Origin: Dehalococcoidia bacterium UBA2160
GTDB lineage: Bacteria; Chloroflexota; Dehalococcoidia; Lucifugimonadales; UBA1123
Reading direction: 5' to 3'
DNA length: 20,148 nt
Assembly (NCBI GenBank): GCA_002328865.1
Contig: DCWO01000020.1
Span: 1 to 20,148 of the forward strand
The position numbers were made by a program, and so were the translations under genes. Under the pieces are notes generated by a model. It was not told the origin of the DNA, ran no database searches, and saw only the letters and a program-made list of their open reading frames with translations. Below are positions 15,376-20,148 of this stretch, piece by piece. Position 1 is the stretch's first letter, and every line of letters begins with the position of its first letter.

Positions 15376-16482
15376 TCACACCGAGTACCTGACCACCGCG
15401 TCCGGATCCAGTGTGAGTCCCAGGCCGGGGCGGTCTTTGAACGGCGCCCACATGCCGTTATGTTGTTGCGGGAAATCCGTGTACCAGATCCTGTCGCCCT
15501 CGAGGCCCACGTTCATGTACTCGACCACCTTCAGGTTGGGCGTGGCGCAGGCCAGATGCAGGTGCACGAGTTGCACCGCGTGCGGGGCGACCGGCAGGTT
15601 GAAGCCGTGGGCCATGTGGGCAACCTTCATCCACTCGGTGATGCCGCCGACACGCCCAACGTCCGGTTGTACGATGTCGGCGCCGCCCCTGGAGATCAAC
15701 TCTCGGAATCCGTACTTCGTGTACTCGTGCTCTCCTGTGGCGATGGGGATCGTGGTCGCATCGCGTATCTGGGCGAGGCCATCGATGTCGTCGGCCAGAA
15801 CGGGTTCCTCGAACCAGCCCACCTGGTACTGCTCGAACTCCCGAGCCATGTAGATCGCCTGTTTCGGGTAGTAGCCGTTGTTTGCGTCAATGTAGATGGC
15901 GACGTCGTCACCGAGCGCCTTGCGCACCGCGGCGAGCCTGGCCAGGTCTTCCCGCTCGGAGCGGCCAAAGTCCTTGCCCACCTTCATCTTGACGCGCGAG
16001 ATGCCTTGCTCCACGTATCCGGCCATCTCCGCGATCAGCTCTTCCTCGGTGAAATTGGTCCAGCCGCCGGAGCCGTATATGGGCACCTCTTCGGCATACG
16101 GGCCGAGGAGTCTGTACAGAGGAAGCCCAAGAGCTTTCGCCTTGAGGTCCCAAAGGCCGATGTCCACGGCGGAAAGGGCGCAGAACGCCACGCCCTTGCG
16201 GCCGTAGCCGCGAACTCGCCAGAACATGTCGTTCCATATCTTCTCCGTGTGGAACGGATCCTGGCCTATGAGGACGTCTTTGAGGGCTCGCTCGACTACG
16301 TCGCGTGTACCGGGCGAGGCCGAACCGATGCCCAACCCTTCAACCCATGCGTCAGTGCGGATGTGGACGAAAAGTTGGCTTCTACCGCCGGCGCCCTCCG
16401 GAGGGGGCGGAATCGTAGCGTCCTGGATCGGACTGCCTCCGGGATGGCTCAGGACAGTGGTCGTAACGTCGGTTATCTGCAT
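15376..16482 (-). CDS. Mandelate racemase/muconate lactonizing enzyme family protein
   Basis: Enolase-superfamily enzyme that removes a proton next to a carboxylate; most likely an acid-sugar dehydratase. The 368-residue protein has the capping domain, then the barrel with general base VKMKVG (Lys165, Lys167), metal ligands IDANNG (Asp199), WFEEP (Glu225) and GEHEYT (Glu251), QPDVGRVGG (Asp274) and the His301 of APHAVQL. The Asp/His pair plus KxK fits the mandelate-racemase subgroup. The ATG at 16480-16482 has AAGGA about 6 bases upstream. It follows the related gene by 46 bases and is probably co-transcribed. The substrate is not readable; a sugar acid fits its partner. Confidence 0.93.
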   Translation of the reverse strand: MQITDVTTTVLSHPGGSPIQDATIPPPPEGAGGRSQLFVHIRTDAWVEGLGIGSASPGTRDVVERALKDVLIGQDPFHTEKIWNDMFWRVRGYGRKGVAFCALSAVDIGLWDLKAKALGLPLYRLLGPYAEEVPIYGSGGWTNFTEEELIAEMAGYVEQGISRVKMKVGKDFGRSEREDLARLAAVRKALGDDVAIYIDANNGYYPKQAIYMAREFEQYQVGWFEEPVLADDIDGLAQIRDATTIPIATGEHEYTKYGFRELISRGGADIVQPDVGRVGGITEWMKVAHMAHGFNLPVAPHAVQLVHLHLACATPNLKVVEYMNVGLEGDRIWYTDFPQQHNGMWAPFKDRPGLGLTLDPDAVVRYSV

Positions 16483-16528
16483 CAGAATCCTTTCCGATGG
16501 ATGCGTCGCGGCTGGTGTGCTGAGGCGA

Positions 16529-17725
16529 TTACATGCCCCGGAAGTCCAAGACCCGCTCTTCCTGAACCTTGCTCTCGTCGATCGCCAGGCCGAGTCCGGG
16601 TGTTTGTGGCACGCGGATGACGCCGTCTATCGGGACCAACGGGTCGCTCAGAAAGAACTGGTGCACGGCGTTCCATTTGATGAGGAACTCTTGGACCGGG
16701 CACGTGGTCGGCGCTTGCGAAGCGATGAGATGCGCTGTCGCGTGAGAGCTGTGGCCGTGCGGCACGACTGGCAGGTCGAACGTGGACGCCAGTGCGCATA
16801 TCTTGATCGTCTCGCTGATGCCCCCGCACCAGTAGATGTCGGGTTGCAGAACGTCCATGGCTTTGTTTTCGACGATGGACCTGAATCCCCAGCGAGTGTA
16901 CTCGTGTTCGCCGCCCGAGATCATGATAGGCGACGCCCGCTGAATTTCAACGTAGCTGTCGAGTTTGTCGGCAAGCACCGGCTCCTCCAGCCACCGGACG
17001 TCGTACTCGGCAAGCGAATTTGCCATTTCGATGGAGTACGGCACGTCCCATGAACTCCAGGCGTCGAGCATGATGTCTACGTCTGGGCCGACGGCCTCGC
17101 GCAGCGTCTCCGCCAGACCGAGGTTTCGTCGCACGCCGTCGGGACCGTCCGTGGGGCCGTCGCGGAAGAACCATTTCATAGCGCGATACCCCTGCGCCAC
17201 GAACTCCCGTGCCCTACGGTCTACGTCCTCGAACTCGATGGAGAATCCCAGAGCCGACGCGTAGGCAGGGATCTCCTCGCGAGTCGGGCCGCCCAGCAAT
17301 CGATACACGGGTTGCCCGAATGCCTTGCCCTTGAGGTCCCACAGTCCGCAGTCCACGACGCTGATGGCGAGCATGTCGGCGCCCTTGCGGCCGTGGATCG
17401 CCGCCCTGTACATTTGGTCCCACAACAACTCAGTCGCTAATGGATCGGCGCCGATCAGCAAGCCACGCAACTGGGTGTCGATGATGAACGCCTCGTGGCG
17501 CGTGCAAGGTCCGGACAGGCCGACCACGCCATCGTCGGTGTGTATCTCGAGAAACACCGATCGCATGGCGTACTTGCCGTCATCGAGGCTGGTTGTGTAA
17601 TCCGCCCCCTGCGCGCGAAACGCCGGGTAGACGTCGAGGGGTCGGACCAGGCGCTCCTCCCAGAACGGGTCTGGATGCTCCATGACCCCATCCAGTTCGC
17701 GGATCTTCAGGTCGATGATTTTCAT
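16529..17725 (-). CDS. Enolase-superfamily dehydratase, L-rhamnonate dehydratase-like
   Basis: Probably dehydrates a sugar acid to a 2-keto-3-deoxy acid. The 398-residue protein resembles remembered E. coli L-rhamnonate dehydratase around GPTDGPDGVRRN, DIMLDAWSSWDVPY (metal Asp221), LQPDIYWCGGISE (Asp296) and VVPHGHSSHATAH (catalytic His323). Other ligands are RWLEEP (Glu247) and GGEHEYTRWG (Glu273). The base Lys184 is in MKWFFRDG, not a KxK. The capping domain has SVVDCGLWDLKGKAFGQPVYRLLGG, the family hallmark. The ATG at 17723-17725 follows GGGAG by about 9 bases; a longer frame to 17881 is not homologous. Substrate specificity varies within this group, so rhamnonate is a hypothesis. It is the first gene of the pair; no aldolase or kinase of the same pathway is in the window. 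Confidence 0.9.
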   Translation of the reverse strand: MKIIDLKIRELDGVMEHPDPFWEERLVRPLDVYPAFRAQGADYTTSLDDGKYAMRSVFLEIHTDDGVVGLSGPCTRHEAFIIDTQLRGLLIGADPLATELLWDQMYRAAIHGRKGADMLAISVVDCGLWDLKGKAFGQPVYRLLGGPTREEIPAYASALGFSIEFEDVDRRAREFVAQGYRAMKWFFRDGPTDGPDGVRRNLGLAETLREAVGPDVDIMLDAWSSWDVPYSIEMANSLAEYDVRWLEEPVLADKLDSYVEIQRASPIMISGGEHEYTRWGFRSIVENKAMDVLQPDIYWCGGISETIKICALASTFDLPVVPHGHSSHATAHLIASQAPTTCPVQEFLIKWNAVHQFFLSDPLVPIDGVIRVPQTPGLGLAIDESKVQEERVLDFRGM

Positions 17726-18036
17726 GGTTCGGACTCCCGTGTGTTTGTGACTAGGCCTGACCGCCGTGCAACCACCGTGGTCCAGCGTCCGATATGATAC
17801 TGCAACCGCATACGCCGTGCCACCGATGCGATTGTGCGAAGGTCGGGCGGATCGTCGCCCGCGGGTGGTGCCGTCACTCACGAGAGAGCGTCAGTGCGTG
17901 GTATGCGCTACACCGTCATCCTGAAGCTTACGGTCGCTATTGTCATCCTGAACCGCAGTTCAGGATGACAGAAGGGCTCCGGTCTTTCTTTCCGCCCAGG
18001 ATCGAGATTCGATGCGCGGCCGAAAGGTTCGCGCGG
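17726..18036. other. Interval upstream of the dehydratase genes
   Basis: No gene recognised. Contains the hairpin at 17941-17970 and a partial copy of its arm (GTCATCCTGAAG) just before, at about 17915-17926. The minus strand carries a TATCAT near 17796 that could be a -10 box, but no -35 matches it. Confidence 0.45.
17941..17970. repeat. Perfect 13-bp hairpin, GTCATCCTGA family
   Basis: TGTCATCCTGAAC and GTTCAGGATGACA form a perfect stem around a CGCA loop. It shares TGTCATCCTGA with the longer element at 12461-12552, so both belong to one dispersed family. It has no U-run on either side, so a terminator role is not supported. Confidence 0.75.
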
Positions 18037-18046
18037 AAAATGAAAA

Positions 18047-18070
18047 GCCCGGCGCTCGTGAGCGCCGGGC
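18047..18070 (-). terminator. Intrinsic terminator, RNA copy A
   Basis: On the minus strand GCCCGGCGCT and AGCGCCGGGC pair perfectly (10 bp) around CACG and are followed by TTTTCATTTT. This is a textbook rho-independent terminator in the direction of the RNA. The plus strand lacks a U-run. Confidence 0.9.
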
Positions 18071-18166
18071 AGAATGTCCTCACCGTTGGACCCGCATACC
18101 CAGATTTTGATCTAGTGGGGCCGTCCCGTATTGTCCGCGAGCGGTCGGGACTTCAGCGCCCTGGTT

Positions 18167-18298
18167 TCATGGAAGGGCGGGCCTCAGGCTTTTCCCTTCC
18201 CCCGCTGGTCGTGACTCTGGCTCCTTGCCCGTCACCTGGCAACCAGCAGGGGTCGTGGACGGGAACTTCCAGTCATGGTTGACAACGAATACGCGCAA
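18167..18298 (-). CDS. Possible 43-residue peptide within RNA copy A
   Basis: TTG start at 18296-18298 with AGGAGG 9 bases upstream. The peptide begins MRVFVVNHDWKFPS and continues TTPAGCQVTGK, then diverges from copy B into a Pro/Gly/Arg-rich tail. Twenty-three of the first 25 residues match copy B. The start resembles the PLMP-domain beginning of IscB-type proteins (VFVVN...K..P.TTPA), but it is far too short to be one. An overlapping 14-codon ATG frame (MTGSSRPRPLLVAR) also exists in both copies. Translation is unproven because the RNA is conserved beyond the frame. Confidence 0.35.
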   Translation of the reverse strand: MRVFVVNHDWKFPSTTPAGCQVTGKEPESRPAGEGKSLRPALP

Positions 18299-18364
18299 CC
18301 TTGTTCACCTCCTGCTGGGTTTCGCTTAATGCGGAGCCGGAATACGCTCAATTCCGACATATCC

Positions 18365-18393
18365 ATCCTAGCATTGAGCATGAATGGTGTCAA
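18365..18393 (-). promoter_or_regulatory. Sigma-70 promoter of RNA copy A
   Basis: Minus strand TTGACA (18388-18393), exactly 17 bases, TAGGAT (18365-18370). The same boxes and spacing occur in copy B, while the spacer sequence differs, which shows selection on the boxes. Start of transcription is expected near 18358. Confidence 0.88.
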
Positions 18394-18613
18394 TCTGTCA
18401 GAGGCATCCGTTCATGAGGAATTGGTGAGTTCGTGTGAACCGCCGCTCGGTTTCGCAACCAGGGCGATGCCGCCAAGGCACGGCGCCGGAGACGCCGGAT
18501 GTCGCTGCGGTCCGTCACGCTCTTGCGATGCGAGGCACGACTTCGGATCGCGTAGCGACACAACGACAACTGAATCCTCAAATCGGGATTGGCCGTCGTT
18601 TTGACAAAGAGAA

Positions 18614-18637
18614 GCCCGGCGCTCACAAGCGCCGGGC
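18614..18637 (-). terminator. Intrinsic terminator, RNA copy B
   Basis: The same 10-bp stem as copy A around TGTG on the minus strand, followed by TTCTCTTTG. The U-run is interrupted, so termination may be leakier than in copy A and some transcripts may run on into copy A. Confidence 0.8.
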
Positions 18638-18780
18638 CGTACTGTTCACCGTTGGATCCGCTTACCCAGATTTTGATCTAGTGGGGCCGTCCCGTAATAT
18701 CCGCGAACGGTCGGGACTTCAGCGCCCTGGTCTCATGGAAGCGCGGGCCTCGGGCTTTTCGGCGCCCCCACTGGTCGTGA

Positions 18781-18864
18781 CTATCCTGCCTTACCTGTCA
18801 CCTGGCAACCAGCAGGGGTTTTGGAAGGGAACTTCCAGTCATGGTTTGCAACGAATACGCGCAA
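18781..18864 (-). CDS. Possible 27-residue peptide within RNA copy B
   Basis: TTG start at 18862-18864, AGGAGG 9 bases upstream, as in copy A. It reads MRVFVANHDWKFPS then KTPAGCQVTGKAG and stops at a TAG that copy A lacks. Within the shared 25 codons there are seven base changes: three synonymous codons and two replacements. The early stop with no length change around it suggests the C-terminal part is not needed, or that the frame is not translated. Confidence 0.35.
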   Translation of the reverse strand: MRVFVANHDWKFPSKTPAGCQVTGKAG

Positions 18865-18930
18865 CCTTACTCACCTCCTTCTGGGTATCACCCGGTTTAG
18901 TGTCGGTTCATAGTCACTTCCGACATTTCC

Positions 18931-18959
18931 ATCCTACCATGGCGTGGGGCGTCTGTCAA
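18931..18959 (-). promoter_or_regulatory. Sigma-70 promoter of RNA copy B
   Basis: Minus strand TTGACA (18954-18959), 17 bases, TAGGAT (18931-18936), preceded by CAGA as in copy A. Transcription should begin near 18924. Confidence 0.88.
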
Positions 18960-19079
18960 TCTGCCAGGACGATTTCGTTGTGAGGATGTGGTGAGGCGGG
19001 CGCGGTTGCCGCCTGAGTTCGCAGGCCATACAATCTTCGACGACCGGGGATTGAACACTATTGGCTGGAAGGGGGTTCG

Positions 19080-19682
19080 ATGAAGATCGACACCTTGATA
19101 TTCGACCAGGGCGGAGTGCTCGTCTGGACTCGTTGGGAGAACGTCACGAACGTGTGGCACGAACTCACCGGACTCGCGCCTAAAGCGATCTCGAATCGCA
19201 TGGTGGCTGGCGGAGCGTATCCGCCTTTCATGCGAGGCGAGATCGACCGATCGGAATTCTACAGCAACATGAGCGTCGACCTGGGTTTGGAGCAAGACCC
19301 TGCAGCCTTCTTCGAAACATGGAGCAGCGCCATCGAGCCAAACCCCGCCATCGACCCGTTGATCGCAAAGCTGAAAGGGCGAGCGCGGCTGGCCATCGGC
19401 TCGAACACCGACGAGCTGCACCAAGCCAGAGGATTGGAGGTGCAGCCCACGATCGGCCTGTTCGAAGACTTTGTACTGTCGTTCGAGATCGGCGAACTCA
19501 AGCCCGACTCGGAGTTTTTCGACCACTGCCTCAACCAGCTTGGCGCCCAGCCGGACCAGTGCTTTTTCACGGACGACAGGCAAGACAACGTCGACAGCGC
19601 AAAAAGCGTCGGCATTCATGCCGTGCGGTTCGAATCCGTGCCGCAGATCGAATCGGAGTTGGTTGCTATCGGCATCCTGTAA
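19080..19682 (+). CDS. HAD-superfamily hydrolase (subfamily IA-like)
   Basis: Predicted cytosolic phosphatase or dehalogenase-like enzyme; substrate unknown. The 200-residue protein has motif I IFDQGGVLV with nucleophile Asp9, motif II AIGSNTDE (Ser108), motif III Lys141 in GELKPDSEFF, and motif IV FFTDDRQDNVDSAKSVG (Asp165, Asp166). A helical cap lies between about 16 and 85. The residue two after the nucleophile is Gly11 rather than the usual Asp; similar FDxGxV motifs occur in YihX-type phosphatases and epoxide-hydrolase N-domains. The ATG at 19080 has AAGGGGG about 5 bases upstream. It converges with the peptidase gene, 24 bases from its stop. Confidence 0.9.
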   Translation: MKIDTLIFDQGGVLVWTRWENVTNVWHELTGLAPKAISNRMVAGGAYPPFMRGEIDRSEFYSNMSVDLGLEQDPAAFFETWSSAIEPNPAIDPLIAKLKGRARLAIGSNTDELHQARGLEVQPTIGLFEDFVLSFEIGELKPDSEFFDHCLNQLGAQPDQCFFTDDRQDNVDSAKSVGIHAVRFESVPQIESELVAIGIL

Positions 19683-19706
19683 CGGCGTGGGCGCACATAC
19701 GCGAGC

Positions 19707-20148
19707 CTACCCTCCAGCGCCTGCGATCATAATCATCGCATACAGGCATTTGAACGCTTCGAGAAAGTCATCGGACGTGTAGGACATTGTCAGGGGATCG
19801 GCGCGCTCCGTACCCGGGATCATCTCCGCCACGTCGGCCATCGCCGAATTCTTGACCTGCAGCGTTAGTGTGACGGGCATCGAGTATCGCACCGGAGCGA
19901 TCTCGTCCCGCCGTTCGAACGCCCGTTTGGCCCGCCCGCGAATCAGGTTCTGAGCGGCCGACGGAGACAAGCACTTCGCCGAGTATCGAGTGAGCGGCTC
20001 TTTGACCACTGCGACTTCGACGCCGGGGATCAGCTCCGTTGCCTGGGCCGTCGCGGTGGTGTCGCCCGTCACCAGAGTGATTGGCACGTCAAAATAGCTC
20101 GCGATGCCCGCGTTTAACCCCAACTCGCCCTGAGCAACGTTATGTCCG
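19707..20148 (-). CDS. DppA-like M55 D-aminopeptidase, C-terminal part
   Basis: The 5' end lies beyond the window; 147 codons are visible. The protein resembles the C-terminal half of Bacillus subtilis DppA, a zinc-dependent D-aminopeptidase: GELGLNAGIASYFDVPITLVTGD (compare VGELGLNAYVAGYYDVPVLMVAGD), ELIPGVEVAVVKEPLTRYSAKCLSP and the final MIPGTERADPLTMSY...DDFLEAFKCLYAMI. The metal ligands of the N-terminal half cannot be seen. The family usually sits near peptide uptake genes. The reading frame runs through GHNVAQGELG at the edge, whose DNA is shared with repeats at 7-36 and 12597-12626. A TTG at 20121-20123 is internal, not the start. Confidence 0.9.
   Translation of the reverse strand, partial: GHNVAQGELGLNAGIASYFDVPITLVTGDTTATAQATELIPGVEVAVVKEPLTRYSAKCLSPSAAQNLIRGRAKRAFERRDEIAPVRYSMPVTLTLQVKNSAMADVAEMIPGTERADPLTMSYTSDDFLEAFKCLYAMIMIAGAGG

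Larger units (their letters stand above)
18037..18358 (-). ncRNA. Structured RNA candidate, copy A
   Basis: Predicted transcript of about 320 nt from the promoter at 18365-18393 to the terminator at 18047-18070. Stems visible in order: leader CGGAAT/ATTCCG; CTGGT/ACCAG enclosing GTGAC/GTCAC; CGCCCT/AGGGCG; GTCCCG/CGGGAC enclosing CCG-CTCG-CGG; CTAGAT/ATCTGG; then the terminator. The 5' part also holds a ribosome-binding site and a 43-codon frame. It may be a regulatory or guide-type RNA, or a small mRNA with a structured 3' UTR. The family is not recognised with certainty; HEARO/omega RNA is one idea to test. Confidence 0.7.
18604..18924 (-). ncRNA. Structured RNA candidate, copy B
   Basis: Predicted transcript of about 320 nt. 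Its leader differs in sequence from copy A yet forms a stem in the same place (TGTCGG/CCGACA instead of CGGAAT/ATTCCG). The stems CTGGT/ACCAG with GTGAC/GTCAC, GTCCCG/CGGGAC and CTAGAT/ATCTGG are unchanged; the inner hairpin is CCG-TTCG-CGG, a stable UUCG-type tetraloop, where copy A has CTCG. The CGCCCT/AGGGCG stem of copy A is disturbed by one G-G mismatch here. Confidence 0.7.
18037..18959 (-). repeat. Tandem duplication of an RNA transcription unit
   Basis: Two units, 18037-18393 and 18604-18959, run in the same direction about 566 bases apart. From ribosome-binding site to terminator they align with almost no length change. The longest identical runs are 34 bases (a stretch with CTAGATCAAAATCTGGG) and 24 bases (with GGGCGCTGAAGTCCC). 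Flanks outside and between the units are unrelated, so the duplicated segment is the transcription unit itself. Confidence 0.9.

Noticed and set aside
15460..16620. 386-codon plus-strand open frame opposite the enolase gene
   Set aside because: It is fully antisense to a gene with all active-site motifs, has no recognisable domain, and arises from the GC-rich codon pattern.
19624..19634. GGTTCGAATCC, a tRNA T-arm consensus
   Set aside because: It lies inside the HAD coding region (VRFESV) and no acceptor stem, D-arm or anticodon arm can be drawn around it.
1..20148. CRISPR array search
   Set aside because: The repeated units are not evenly spaced, occur in both orientations, and no cas genes are present.

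Overview
The window is GC-rich bacterial DNA with about sixteen genes on both strands. It most resembles Chloroflexota of the Dehalococcoidia/SAR202 type. This rests on gene content (two neighbouring enolase-superfamily genes, a DAO-type flavin oxidoreductase, a DppA-like peptidase, an MFS carrier) and on many short intergenic repeats. It is an inference; there is no rRNA or tRNA to confirm it.

Layout. 1-1591: repeat fragment, then a haem catalase (-). 1592-2356: no recognised gene. 2357-3223: GlpF-type aquaporin (+). 3357-5208: GNAT acetyltransferase and FAD oxidoreductase (both -). 5424-7131: one-TM mini-protein and MFS transporter (both -). 7274-8377: APH/CHK-like phosphotransferase (-). 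8486-12213 (-): ABC-2 ATPase and permease, an ECF sigma factor, and a protein built almost wholly of about 80-residue repeats. Transcription runs from ATPase to repeat protein; a repeat-rich gap of about 275 bases separates the last gene from the first three. 12733-13389: SAM methyltransferase (+). 13618-14064: degenerate stand-alone receiver (-), perhaps translationally coupled to a tiny upstream ORF. 14570-15337: TlpA/ResA-like lipoprotein (+). 15376-17725: two enolase-superfamily genes 46 bases apart (-), the first transcribed resembling L-rhamnonate dehydratase. 17726-19079: no ordinary protein gene. 19080-19682: HAD hydrolase (+). 19707-20148: C-terminal part of a DppA/M55 peptidase (-) that runs off the window.

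The most unusual part is 18037-18959. It holds two colinear, diverged copies of a transcription unit of about 320 nt on the minus strand. Each copy has the promoter TTGACA-N17-TAGGAT, a divergent leader that can nevertheless form a hairpin, an AGGAGG ribosome-binding site with a TTG start for a peptide beginning MRVFV(V/A)NHDWKFPS, a strongly conserved region with several predicted stems, and a 10-bp GC-rich terminator hairpin. The apparently untranslated 3' half is at least as conserved as the peptide part, so the RNA itself is probably the functional product. I do not recognise the family with certainty.

Most genes are metabolic or stress functions in small operons: catalase for peroxide, aquaporin for small solutes, two dehydratase-like enzymes for sugar-acid breakdown, MFS and ABC transporters for import or export, and a secreted thioredoxin-like lipoprotein. 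No prophage, CRISPR array or intact insertion sequence is visible.
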